Shown here in pieces: positions 37,182-45,248 of a DNA stretch of 64,000 nucleotides. The notes under the pieces were generated by a model that saw only the letters and a program-made list of their open reading frames with translations, did no database searches and was not told where the DNA came from. This DNA comes from Bradyrhizobium sp. CCGB12 (GTDB lineage Bacteria; Pseudomonadota; Alphaproteobacteria; Rhizobiales; Xanthobacteraceae). Each line of letters begins with the position of its first letter. Position 1 is the stretch's first letter. Made by a program: the position numbers and the translations under genes. The stretch is taken from contig NZ_JANADO010000001.1 in assembly GCF_024199845.1 (NCBI RefSeq), forward strand, positions 6,572,001 to 6,636,000, written 5' to 3'.

Positions 37182-38219
37182 ATGCGTCCCCAAGACATCC
37201 TGCTGCCAGCTGCTGCCGGCCTGTGCTGCAAGCCCGGCGGCTTCCATATCGATCCTATTCGGCCGGTCGAGCGCGCCGTGATCACCCACGGCCATTCCGA
37301 TCACGCCCGCGCCGGTCATGGTGCGGTGCTGGCGACCCAGGAAACGCTCGACATGATGCGGCTGCGCTATGGCGAGAATTTTGCCGGCTCGACGCAAGCG
37401 ATCGGCTATGGCGAGGAAATCCGGCTCGGCGACGTCACCGTCAAATTTCACCCGGCCGGTCACGTGCTGGGCTCGGCGCAGATCGCTGTGACCTGCAAGG
37501 ACACCTGCATCGTTGCCTCCGGCGACTACAAGGACGCACCCGACCCGACCTGCACGCCGTTCGAGCTGGTACCGTGCGACGTCTTCATCACAGAGGCGAC
37601 GTTCGGCCTGCCGGTATTCCGGCATGGCGATGCCGCGGACGAGGTGAAGAAGCTGCTCGCCTCGGTCGCGCTGTTTCCGGAGCGCGCCCATCTGGTCGGC
37701 GCCTATTCGCTCGGCAAGGCGCAACGCGTGATCGCGCTGCTACGCCAGGCCGGCTACAGCGCGCCGATCTACCTCCATGGCGCGATGGAGACGATCACGC
37801 ATTACTATCAGAGCCGCGGCATCGAGCTCGGCGAGCTCAGACCGGCGAAGGGCGTGAAGAAGGCGGCGCTCGCCGGCACCATCACGCTGGCGCCGCCGTC
37901 GGCGACATCCGACCTCTGGACACGGCGCTTTCCCGATCCCGTCACCGCCTTTGCGTCGGGGTGGATGCGCGTGCGCGCCCGCGCGCGGCAGCGCGGCATC
38001 GAACTGCCGCTGGTGATTTCCGACCACGCCGATTGGGATGGCCTCACCGCGACCATCGCGGCGACCGGCGCCGGCGAAATCTGGGTCACCCACGGCCAGG
38101 AAGACGCGCTGGTGCATTGGTGCCGAAGCAAAGGCTTGAAGGCGCAGCCGCTCGATCTCGTCGGCTATGGCGACGAGGAGGAGAGCGAGACGCCAATTCA
38201 AGACGAGGCCGAAGCATGA
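37182..38219 (+). CDS. Ligase-associated DNA damage response exonuclease
   Basis: A 345-residue metallo-beta-lactamase/beta-CASP-like nuclease (TIGR04122 type). The metal motif is ITHGHSDHARAGH (HxHxDH), with the later metal residues in HPAGHVLGS, ASGDYKD and ISDHADWDG. The start MRPQDILLPAAAGLCC matches the family. The ATG at 37182 and one three codons upstream (37173) are both possible; neither has a strong ribosome site. Its TGA overlaps the ligase ATG (ATGA). It should act with the ligase, PdeM and Lhr-type helicase in repair of damaged DNA; that link is known from gene clustering and biochemistry of homologues. Confidence 0.92.
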   Translation: MRPQDILLPAAAGLCCKPGGFHIDPIRPVERAVITHGHSDHARAGHGAVLATQETLDMMRLRYGENFAGSTQAIGYGEEIRLGDVTVKFHPAGHVLGSAQIAVTCKDTCIVASGDYKDAPDPTCTPFELVPCDVFITEATFGLPVFRHGDAADEVKKLLASVALFPERAHLVGAYSLGKAQRVIALLRQAGYSAPIYLHGAMETITHYYQSRGIELGELRPAKGVKKAALAGTITLAPPSATSDLWTRRFPDPVTAFASGWMRVRARARQRGIELPLVISDHADWDGLTATIAATGAGEIWVTHGQEDALVHWCRSKGLKAQPLDLVGYGDEEESETPIQDEAEA

Positions 38220-39877
38220 ACCGCTTCGCCGAACTCTTGGACCGCCTCGCCTACGAGCCCGGCCGCAACAACAAGCTGCGGCTGATCACCGGCTATTTCC
38301 GCGAGGTCGGCGATCCCGACCGCGGCTATGCGCTGGCGGCGCTCACCGGCGCGCTCAGCTTCAAGCATGCCAAGCCCGCGCTGATCCGCGACCTCATCGC
38401 GGCGCGCACGGACGAGGTGCTGTTCGGATTGAGTTACGATTACGTCGGCGACCTCTCGGAGACGGTGGCGCTGATGTGGCCGAAGGCGCCGTTGGCCGCC
38501 CACAACAACCCGCCGCCTCCGACGCTGACCGAGGTCGTCACCACGCTGCGTACGCTCGGCAAGACCGAGCTGCCAAAGCAGCTCGAGCGCTGGCTCGACG
38601 AGCTCGATGAGACCGGGCGCTGGGCGCTGCTCAAGCTCGTCACCGGCGCGCTTCGTATCGGCATCTCTGCGCGCCTGGCAAAAACCGCGGCAGCGGCGCT
38701 CGGCGACAAGGACCCGCATGAGGTCGAGCTGATCTGGCCGGGGCTCGCGCCGCCCTATCTCGACCTGTTCGCCTGGCTGGAAGGCCGCGGCGAGAAGCCG
38801 GTCAATCGCGATCCCGCGCCGTTCCGGCCCGTGATGCTCGCGCATGCGATCGAGGACACGGATTTCGCTGCACTCGATCCCGCCGACTACATCGCCGAAT
38901 GGAAATGGGACGGCATCCGCGTGCAGGCGGTGGCGGGGCGCGACGACCGCGGGCACATCACGGCGCGGCTCTATTCGCGCACCGGGGAGGACATCACGGG
39001 CAGCTTCCCGGATCTCGCGCCGTCGCTGCGCTTGCCCGGCGCGATCGACGGCGAGCTTCTGATCCTGCGCGAGGGACGCGTGCAGAGCTTCAACGTCCTG
39101 CAACAGCGGCTGAACCGCAAGGTCGTCTCGCCGAAGCTGATCAAGGAGTTTCCAATTCACTTGCGCGCCTACGATCTGCTCGGCGATGACGAGAACGATC
39201 TGCGCGAGCTGCCATTCGCGGAGCGGCGTGCACGGTTGGAGACCTTCGTCGCAAAGCTCGGCGATCCCCGCATCGACCTGTCGCCGACCGTCCCCTTCGC
39301 AAGCTGGGAGGCGCTCACCGCCGCGCGTGCCGATCCCAAGAGTGCCGGCGCAGGCGAGGACGCCGACGCCGTCGAGGGCGTGATGCTGAAGCGGCGCGAT
39401 GCGCCATATTTGCCGGGACGGCCGAAGGGACAATGGTGGAAGTGGAAGCGCGATCCGCACATCGTCGATGCCGTGCTGATGTATGCGCAACGCGGCCACG
39501 GCAAGCGATCGTCCTATTACTCCGACTACACCTTCGGCGTCTGGACCGGCGGCGATGGTGGCGACGAGCTGGTGCCGGTCGGAAAGGCCTATTTCGGCTT
39601 CACCGACGAGGAGCTGCTGCAGATCGACCGCTTCGTCCGCCGCAACACCACCGAAAAATTCGGCCCTGTCCGCCATGTCGTGCACGAGCCGGACAAGGGG
39701 CTGGTGCTGGAGGTCGCGTTTGAGGGGCTGCAGCGCTCGCCGCGGCACAAATCCGGCGTCGCCATGCGCTTTCCCCGCATCAGCCGCTTGCGCTGGGACA
39801 AGCCGCCGCGAGAGGCGGACAGGCTGGAAACGCTGGAAAAGATGCTGAAAGCGGACGCGGCGGAGATTGAGGTGTGA
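38216..39877 (+). CDS. Cisplatin damage response ATP-dependent DNA ligase
   Basis: A 553-residue ligase. An N-terminal DNA-binding domain (about 1-190) precedes the nucleotidyltransferase core, with the adenylated lysine in EWKWDGIRVQ (K-x-D-G motif), LYSRTGEDIT (motif Ia), DGELL (motif III) and EGVMLKRRDAPY with QWWKWKRD for motifs IV-V. An OB fold completes it. It seals nicks using ATP and is distinct from the NAD-dependent LigA of the same cell. It is translationally coupled to the exonuclease. In many bacteria it forms one four-gene cluster with pdeM and the helicase; here those two are 3.7 kb away on the other strand. Confidence 0.94.
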   Translation: MNRFAELLDRLAYEPGRNNKLRLITGYFREVGDPDRGYALAALTGALSFKHAKPALIRDLIAARTDEVLFGLSYDYVGDLSETVALMWPKAPLAAHNNPPPPTLTEVVTTLRTLGKTELPKQLERWLDELDETGRWALLKLVTGALRIGISARLAKTAAAALGDKDPHEVELIWPGLAPPYLDLFAWLEGRGEKPVNRDPAPFRPVMLAHAIEDTDFAALDPADYIAEWKWDGIRVQAVAGRDDRGHITARLYSRTGEDITGSFPDLAPSLRLPGAIDGELLILREGRVQSFNVLQQRLNRKVVSPKLIKEFPIHLRAYDLLGDDENDLRELPFAERRARLETFVAKLGDPRIDLSPTVPFASWEALTAARADPKSAGAGEDADAVEGVMLKRRDAPYLPGRPKGQWWKWKRDPHIVDAVLMYAQRGHGKRSSYYSDYTFGVWTGGDGGDELVPVGKAYFGFTDEELLQIDRFVRRNTTEKFGPVRHVVHEPDKGLVLEVAFEGLQRSPRHKSGVAMRFPRISRLRWDKPPREADRLETLEKMLKADAAEIEV

Positions 39878-39902
39878 GGCAACGATGCCGCCGCAACGGC
39901 AG

Positions 39903-40026
39903 TCCGCTCCCTCTCCCGCTGGCGGGAGAGGGTTGGGGAGAGGGTGTCTCCGCATTGGGATTTCCCCAGAGGCGAGAGCCCTCACCCGCGCCTTCGGCGC
40001 GACCTCTCCCGCAAGCGGGAGAGGTT
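39903..40026. repeat. Interspersed repeat, CCTCTCCCGC family, copy 4
   Basis: CCCTCTCCCGCTGGCGGGAGAGGG and ACCTCTCCCGCAAGCGGGAGAGGT are two hairpins at the ends, with GCCTTCGGCGCG between them. It follows the ligase gene. Confidence 0.88.
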
Positions 40027-40154
40027 GCACCCAGCCCGCGGCTCACGCTTGCCCGAATTAAACTCCCGTAACCCGATTGACGCTCGGTTGCGGGTTCCCC
40101 ATGTGCCTCGCCGTGCCCTATAATGCGGTCGAATCCGCCCAAGGAGCTTCTGAG

Positions 40155-40457
40155 ATGGCCCACGACGTCAGAGATTTGCCGGCCGGCCGCAGCGATGGCC
40201 TGAACCGCTTTCTCGGCGGCTCGCCGCTGGCGGTTGCGTTTCGCCTGGTCCTGCTCTCGATCCTGGTCGGCGTCGTGCTGGCGGCGATCGGCTTCGATCC
40301 CTGGAACATCATCTACAGCATCCGCCTCTTGTTCCAGCGGCTGTGGGATCTCGGCTTCGATGCCGTGAACTGGCTGTGGCGCTACTTCCTGCTCGGCGCG
40401 GTCATCGTGATCCCGATCTGGCTGCTCTCGCGCGTGTTCGGCGCGCCGCGCCGCTAA
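40155..40457 (+). CDS. DUF6460 small membrane protein
   Basis: A 100-residue protein with two hydrophobic stretches (PLAVAFRLVLLSILVGVVLAAI near 25-45, and YFLLGAVIVIPIWLLSRVF near 77-95) separated by FDPWNIIYSIRLLFQRLWDLGFD. This is the DUF6460 pattern of short alphaproteobacterial membrane proteins with unknown role. AAGGAG eight bases before the ATG at 40155 supports the start over a longer frame beginning in the repeat. It lies 30 bases before the frameshifted RNase Z-like gene. Confidence 0.82.
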   Translation: MAHDVRDLPAGRSDGLNRFLGGSPLAVAFRLVLLSILVGVVLAAIGFDPWNIIYSIRLLFQRLWDLGFDAVNWLWRYFLLGAVIVIPIWLLSRVFGAPRR

Positions 40458-40487
40458 GTCCGGGAAATAATGGGGAGCCCGCAGCCG

Positions 40488-41221
40488 ATGCAATTGCGCT
40501 TTGTCGGCTGCGGCGATGCCTTCGGCTCCGGCGGCAGGCTCAACACCTGCTTCCACGTCTCGGGGCGCGTGGCAAATTTCCTGATCGATTGCGCCGCGTC
40601 GGCTTTGCCGGCGCTGAAGCGGCTCGAGATCGACCGCAACGACATCGATCTCATTCTCATCACCCATTTCCACGGCGACCATTTTGCGGACTGCCGTTTG
40701 TCCTGCTCGACGCGCAATTCTCGCGGCGGACGCGGCCGCTGACGATCGCGGGCCCGCAAGGCATCGAGACGCGATTGGTGCAGGTCATGGAAGCGCTGTT
40801 CGAGCACTCCTCGAAGTCCAAGCAACGCTTTGAGCTCAACGTCGTCGAGCTCGCGCCCGGGCAACGCCAAACCTTCGGTGCGGTGACCGTGACGCCCTAC
40901 CCGGTCGTGCACGGCGAATCCGGCGGGCCATTCCTCGCCTATCGCGTCGAGGCCGAGGGCCGCACGCTCGCCTACAGCGCCGATACCGAATGGACGGAGA
41001 CGCTCATTCCGCTGGCGCATGGCGCAGACCTTTTCATTGCGGAAGCCTATATGTACGAGAAGGTGGTCAAGAACCACCTCAGCCTGAAGACCTTGGAACA
41101 GCATTTGCCAGCCATCGGCGCAAGACGCCTCGTCCTCACCCATATGAGCGACGACATGCTGTCGCGCCTGGATGACATCGCGCACCTCGCCGCCGAAGAC
41201 GGCATGGTGCTCGTGTTCTGA
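40488..41221 (+). pseudogene. RNase Z/ElaC-like MBL hydrolase, frameshifted
   Basis: The first frame (MQLRFVGCGDAFGSGGRLNT to LITHFHGDHF) ends prematurely at 40742, while the rest (LPFVLLDAQFSRRTRPLTIA to EDGMVLVF) is in another frame. Reading CATTTTGCGGACTG at about 40682-40693 with one extra G restores HGDHFGGLPF, the expected sequence, so a single-base deletion near 40686 is the only lesion. The HxHxDH metal motif is upstream of it, and later motifs (VVHGESGGP, SADTEW, THMSDDM) are intact. The intact protein would be about 244 residues. It may be a recent pseudogene or a sequencing error; the rest shows no decay. Confidence 0.85.
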
Positions 41222-41222
41222 C

Positions 41223-42602
41223 ATGCACGCGCCCGTTCATCCCAGGATCGGCTCCCGCCAGGTGTTCGCCATCGCCGGCCCTGCGATGGTCGCGAACCTC
41301 ACCACGCCGCTGATCGGCGTGGTCTCGACCACCGCGATCGGGCGGCTCGACGATGCCGCCCTGCTCGGCGGCGTCGCGATGGCGTCCGTCATCTTCGATT
41401 GTCTGTTCTGGCTGTTCGGCTTCCTGCGCATGAGCACGCTCGCCTTCACCGCGCAGGCGCTTGGCGCCGGCGAGGCGCGCGAGCAGACCGCGATCCTGGT
41501 GCGCGGCTTCATCGTCGCCGGCCTGATCGGCGCCGCGCTGATTGCGCTGCAACTGCCGCTGACCTCGGCGCTGTTCGACCTGATGGGCGGCAGCGACGGC
41601 GTGACGCGCGCTGCGAAAACCTATTTCATGATTCGGATCTGGTCATCGCCATTCGCGTTCGCCAATTACGTCGTGCTCGGCTGGCTGGTCGGGCAAGCCC
41701 GCGCCAACCCCGCGCTTGGGCTCCAGGTCGTCATCAACCTCATCAACATGGCGGCGACGATCTTGCTGGTGCTGGTCTACGACGCCGGCATTGCCGGCGC
41801 GGCGATCGCCGCGCTGCTGTCGGAGACGACGGGCTTCGTGCTCGGTGTCATCGTCTGCCGACGCTATGCGGCCGGCGGCTTCGCCGTTCCCCGCGCCCGC
41901 CTGTTCGACCGCGCCAAGCTGATGCATCTGCTGGCGGTGAATTCCGACATCATGATCCGCACCGCGGCGCTGATCGCCGTGTTCCTGTTCTTCACCGCCA
42001 AGGGCGCGCGGGCCGGCGATGTCACGCTGGCCGCGAATTCCGTCCTCAACAACTTCCTGCTGGTCAGCGCCTTTTTCCTCGACGGCCTCGCCAACGCGGC
42101 CCAGCAGCTCTGCGGCCGCAGCTTTGGCGCGCGAGACGCTACGGGCTTTGCGAATTCGACCCGGCTGGTGCTCACATGGGGCCTCGGCTTCGCCTTGTTT
42201 GTCGCGGCGCTGTTCGCACTGTTTGGGCCAAACATCATCAGTTTCATGACCGCGAGCGAGGACGTCCGCCGCGCCGCGCGCGAGTTCCTGCCGTTCATCG
42301 TGCTCGCGCCCATCCCGGGCGTATTCGCCTTCGGCTTCGACGGCATCTATGTCGGCGCCACCTGGGCGCGCGAGATGCGCAATCTGATGCTGGTGTCACT
42401 CGCGATCTTTTTCGGCGTCTGGTGGGCGCTACAGTCGTTCGGCAATGCCGGGCTGTGGTGCGCGCTGATCGCGTTCTATATCGCGCGCGGTGGCTTGCAG
42501 GGCGCAAGATATCCGACGCTATACAGGGCGACGTTTTCTTCTCCCTCGCCCCGCTTGCGGGGAGAGGGTCGGGGTGAGGGGGAGTCTCCGCAAGGACGGT
42601 GA
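41223..42602 (+). CDS. MATE-family efflux transporter (DinF-like)
   Basis: A 459-residue exporter with about twelve membrane helices in two similar halves: QVFAIAGPAMVANLTTPL opens the first, KLMHLLAVNSDIMIRTAALIA the second. FLRMSTLAFTAQALGAGE and LDGLANAAQQLCGRSFGARD are the matching MATE signatures. Members extrude drugs or metabolites using a cation gradient. The last roughly 20 residues (SPSPRLRGEGRGEGESPQGR) are encoded by the dispersed repeat at 42537, so the natural C-terminus has probably been extended. It begins one base after the RNase Z-like frame. Confidence 0.9.
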   Translation: MHAPVHPRIGSRQVFAIAGPAMVANLTTPLIGVVSTTAIGRLDDAALLGGVAMASVIFDCLFWLFGFLRMSTLAFTAQALGAGEAREQTAILVRGFIVAGLIGAALIALQLPLTSALFDLMGGSDGVTRAAKTYFMIRIWSSPFAFANYVVLGWLVGQARANPALGLQVVINLINMAATILLVLVYDAGIAGAAIAALLSETTGFVLGVIVCRRYAAGGFAVPRARLFDRAKLMHLLAVNSDIMIRTAALIAVFLFFTAKGARAGDVTLAANSVLNNFLLVSAFFLDGLANAAQQLCGRSFGARDATGFANSTRLVLTWGLGFALFVAALFALFGPNIISFMTASEDVRRAAREFLPFIVLAPIPGVFAFGFDGIYVGATWAREMRNLMLVSLAIFFGVWWALQSFGNAGLWCALIAFYIARGGLQGARYPTLYRATFSSPSPRLRGEGRGEGESPQGR

Positions 42603-42690
42603 GAGTTGGACTCGCGGAGAGTCCCCCTCACCCGGAATCCGCGCTACGCGCGCATTCCGGCCTCTCCCCGCACGCGGGGAGAGGCGAAGA
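42537..42690. repeat. Interspersed repeat, CCTCGCCCCGC/CCTCTCCCCGC family, copy 5
   Basis: CCTCGCCCCGCTTGCGGGGAGAGG at left and CCTCTCCCCGCACGCGGGGAGAGG at right, with GGGTGAGGGGGAGTCTCCGC mirrored by GCGGAGAGTCCCCCTCACCC. It overlaps the 3' end of the MATE gene and ends just before the pyrD stop. Confidence 0.9.
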
Positions 42691-42691
42691 G

Positions 42692-43789
42692 CTACATCCC
42701 CGGCCAATCTTCCGCCGTGAGCGTCGCTGCGTCCGCGCCGACGATCTCGGAGAGTGAATCCCGTCCGGTGCGGAGTAGCGTCGAGGTCAGGTCGCGCTTG
42801 ATCTCGTCGACGAGACCGAGGCCCTTGTAGACCAGCGACGAATAGAGCTGGATCAGGCTGGCACCGGCACGGATCTTCGTCAGCGCGGCCCCGCCGGAGT
42901 CGACGCCGCCGACGCCGATCAGCGGGAATGCGCCCTCGACACGCACATAGGTCTCCGCGACCATGCGCGTCGACAGGCGGAACAACGGCCGCCCGGACAG
43001 ACCGCCCTGCTCCTTGGCCCGCATCCCCTCGCGTAGCGTGCTCGGCCGCGCGATGGTCGTGTTCGACACGATCATGCCGTCGACCCGGCGCGAGCGCGCC
43101 ACCTGCACGACGTCGTCGAGCTGCGCGAGGCTGAGGTCGGGCGCGATCTTGAGCAGCACCGGCGTGTCGCCGGCCTTCTGCCTGACACGCTCGCGCGCGT
43201 CGATCACGTGTGCGAGGAGATCGTCGAGCAGCGCACCTTCCTGGAGATTGCGCAGGCCGGGTGTGTTCGGCGAGGAGACATTGACGGTGAAATAGCTCGC
43301 GACCGGCGCAAAGGTCTCGATCAGTTTGACGTAATCGGCGACGCGATCGGGCGAATCCTTGTTGGCGCCGACATTGACGCCGACGATGCCGCCATGCTGC
43401 GCGCGCGCGGCGAGCCGGCGCAGCGCAACTTCCGCGCCGTCATTGTTGAAGCCCATGCGGTTGATGACGGCCTCGTCGCGCTCGAGCCGGAACAGTCGCG
43501 GCCGCGGATTGCCGCCTTGCGGCTTCGGCGTGACCGAGCCGATCTCGACGAAGCCGAAGCCGAGCCGCAGCAGCGCATCCGGCACCTCGGCGCTCTTGTC
43601 GAAGCCCGCGGCCATGCCGATGGGATTCGGGAAGTTGAGCCCGAAGGCGCGCACCGCGAGCTTGGGATCATCAGTGCGCGGCTTGACCGGCGGCAGGAAG
43701 CGCAGGCCCTGGATCGCCAGACGATGCGCATCCTCCGGGTCGAGCCAGCGCAGCACCGGCAGCGAAAAGGCGTCGAAAGCGCGGATCAC
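42692..43789 (-). CDS. pyrD: Dihydroorotate dehydrogenase (quinone), class 2
   Basis: A 365-residue membrane-associated flavoenzyme of pyrimidine synthesis. The N-terminal amphipathic region (MIRAFDAFSLPVLRWLDPEDAHRLA) is the class 2 quinone-binding element. FGLNFPNPIGMAAGFDK, GFVEIGSVTPKPQ and NVSSPNTPGLR (with the catalytic serine) are family signatures, and VSNTTIARP and GVGGVDSG bind FMN. The start is a GTG at 43789, overlapping the DUF952 stop as GTGA, so the two are translationally coupled. The length and all motifs are normal. Confidence 0.96.
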   Translation of the reverse strand: MIRAFDAFSLPVLRWLDPEDAHRLAIQGLRFLPPVKPRTDDPKLAVRAFGLNFPNPIGMAAGFDKSAEVPDALLRLGFGFVEIGSVTPKPQGGNPRPRLFRLERDEAVINRMGFNNDGAEVALRRLAARAQHGGIVGVNVGANKDSPDRVADYVKLIETFAPVASYFTVNVSSPNTPGLRNLQEGALLDDLLAHVIDARERVRQKAGDTPVLLKIAPDLSLAQLDDVVQVARSRRVDGMIVSNTTIARPSTLREGMRAKEQGGLSGRPLFRLSTRMVAETYVRVEGAFPLIGVGGVDSGGAALTKIRAGASLIQLYSSLVYKGLGLVDEIKRDLTSTLLRTGRDSLSEIVGADAATLTAEDWPGM

Positions 43790-44130
43790 GGGGCAAGCTC
43801 CGGAACGTCGTGGCTGCCGTCGGAGCGCATGTTGAGGTTCACCACCGAGAGCACCGCGCCGAGATCGAGCTCGCCATAGAGATGCGGAAACAGCTCGTCG
43901 TTGCGCGAGCGTTCCCAGCGCAGCTCGCTGCCGAGCGCATCGCCGTCGACCTCGACCAGGAACAGCGCGCGCTGCCCGAAATAGTGCTTGCGCAAGGTCT
44001 CGGGAACCTGGGCGGCAGTCGAGAAATGGATGAAGCCGTCGCGCGCATCGTCGGCGCTGCCGAGGTAGACACCCTGCCGTTCCGCCTCACGCCATGCCGA
44101 TGCCGGACAGATTTTGTAGATCTTGACCAC
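43786..44130 (-). CDS. DUF952 family protein
   Basis: A 114-residue protein with the DUF952 pattern: YKICPASAWREAERQGVYLGSADDARDGFIHFSTAAQVPETLRKHY, in which FIHFST and the following YFGQRALFLVEVD are the conserved core, and NDELFPHLYGELDL near the end. DUF952 proteins resemble ADP-ribosyl-binding or transferase folds, but no activity is established. The start appears to be a GTG at 44130. It is immediately upstream of, and overlaps, pyrD, as in many Rhizobiales. Confidence 0.87.
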   Translation of the reverse strand: MVKIYKICPASAWREAERQGVYLGSADDARDGFIHFSTAAQVPETLRKHYFGQRALFLVEVDGDALGSELRWERSRNDELFPHLYGELDLGAVLSVVNLNMRSDGSHDVPELAP

Positions 44131-44250
44131 CGCTTACGCAGTCCTGTTTGCTCTTTGAGTCTTTTGGGTTTTTTCGTCTCGTGCGGGTCCTCAAAACCCG
44201 GGCGCGACCGTAAAGGCGGCCTCCTCCGAACTCAAGAGTTAGACCCCATT

Positions 44251-44340
44251 CCGTTCCGATGAAATCGGAACGGGGCTCAAATTCTTGTTTTTGACGCTTT
44301 TCCTGGGAGCGAACCGGTATCCACTGCGCTTGAAAATGCC
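44251..44340. repeat. Interspersed repeat with CCGTTCCGAT hairpin
   Basis: CCGTTCCGAT-GAA-ATCGGAACGG is a perfect 10-bp stem, followed by a GCGAACCGGTATCCACTGCG-type tail that is a frequent Rhizobiales element (compare 271-372). It occupies the left part of the gap upstream of the S24-like gene; the rest of 44131-44424 shows no clear promoter. Confidence 0.65.
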
Positions 44341-44424
44341 TTGGCAGTCGCCTCTTGCGCGAAAAACGGAAAACCGGTTGATTTGAGGATAGTTTTCCTG
44401 AGTTGCGACGGGCTGGGACCTTGC

Positions 44425-45078
44425 ATGGTCAAGCAGGCCAAAGCGCAGAGGATGCTGACTCACGACCAGATCTGGGTCGCGCTGGATCGGCTGGCGGCGC
44501 GCGCCGGCCTGTCGCCGTCCGGCCTTGCCAAGCGCGCCGGGCTCGATCCCACCACCTTCAACAGGTCGAAGCGCGTCACCTCGGACGGCCGCGAGCGCTG
44601 GCCCTCGACCGAATCGATCGCGAAGGCGCTGGCGGCGGCCGGCGCCTCGATCGACAGCTTTGCAAGGCTGATCGACGAAGACGCCGCCGACGGCCGCTCG
44701 GTACCGCTGCTCGGCTTTGCGCTCGCCGGCACGAGCACAGCTTTCGACGAATCCGGTTTTCCGGCCGGCAAGGGCTGGAGCGAAATCGCGCTTCCCACCG
44801 CCGAGGACGGCCACGCCTTTGCGCTGGAGATTTCCGGCGATGCGCTCCAGCCTGCCTATCGCGACGGCGACATCATCCTGGTCTCGCCCAGCACGCCGAT
44901 CCGCAAGGGCGATCGCGTGGTGGTGAAGACGAGGACGGACGAGGTGACGATCGCGACGCTGAAGCGCCGCACGGCCAAGGCGCTGGACTTGCAGCCGCTC
45001 GATGCGTCGCAGGCGGCACGGACGATCGCGGTGAACGACGTTGCCTGGATGGCGCGGATCGTCTGGGCAAGCCAGTGA
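44425..45078 (+). CDS. XRE/S24-like transcriptional regulator
   Basis: A 217-residue protein. A helix-turn-helix (LDRLAARAGLSPSGLAKRAGLDPTTFNRSKR) is followed by an S24/LexA-like C-terminal domain: FALEISGDALQPAYRDGDIILVSP then RKGDRVVVKT. In LexA and CI the first motif is SGDSM with the catalytic serine; here Ser is replaced by Ala (SGDAL), while the lysine region is kept. Self-cleavage is therefore unlikely, and the domain probably serves dimerisation. The ATG at 44425 is preferred; an ATG nine codons later is possible. Targets are unknown. Confidence 0.85.
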   Translation: MVKQAKAQRMLTHDQIWVALDRLAARAGLSPSGLAKRAGLDPTTFNRSKRVTSDGRERWPSTESIAKALAAAGASIDSFARLIDEDAADGRSVPLLGFALAGTSTAFDESGFPAGKGWSEIALPTAEDGHAFALEISGDALQPAYRDGDIILVSPSTPIRKGDRVVVKTRTDEVTIATLKRRTAKALDLQPLDASQAARTIAVNDVAWMARIVWASQ

Positions 45079-45090
45079 GGCAAACTCGCT

Positions 45091-45212
45091 GTCGTCCTGG
45101 CGAAAGCCAGGACCCATCACCCCAAGAGGGAATCGTAGCGCGAGTTGGTCACCTCCAGTCCCCATAATCACATCTGACGGTGGCTATGGGTCCTGGCTTT
45201 CGCCAGGACGAC
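45091..45212. repeat. Interspersed repeat, GTCGTCCTGGCGAAAGCCAGGAC family
   Basis: GTCGTCCTGGCGAAAGCCAG and CTGGCTTTCGCCAGGACGAC are exact inverted ends, with GGACCCAT/ATGGGTCC inside. It lies between convergent genes. Confidence 0.9.
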
Positions 45213-45248
45213 TTTGGGAAGACAGGCTACGCGTTCACCAGGCGCCCC

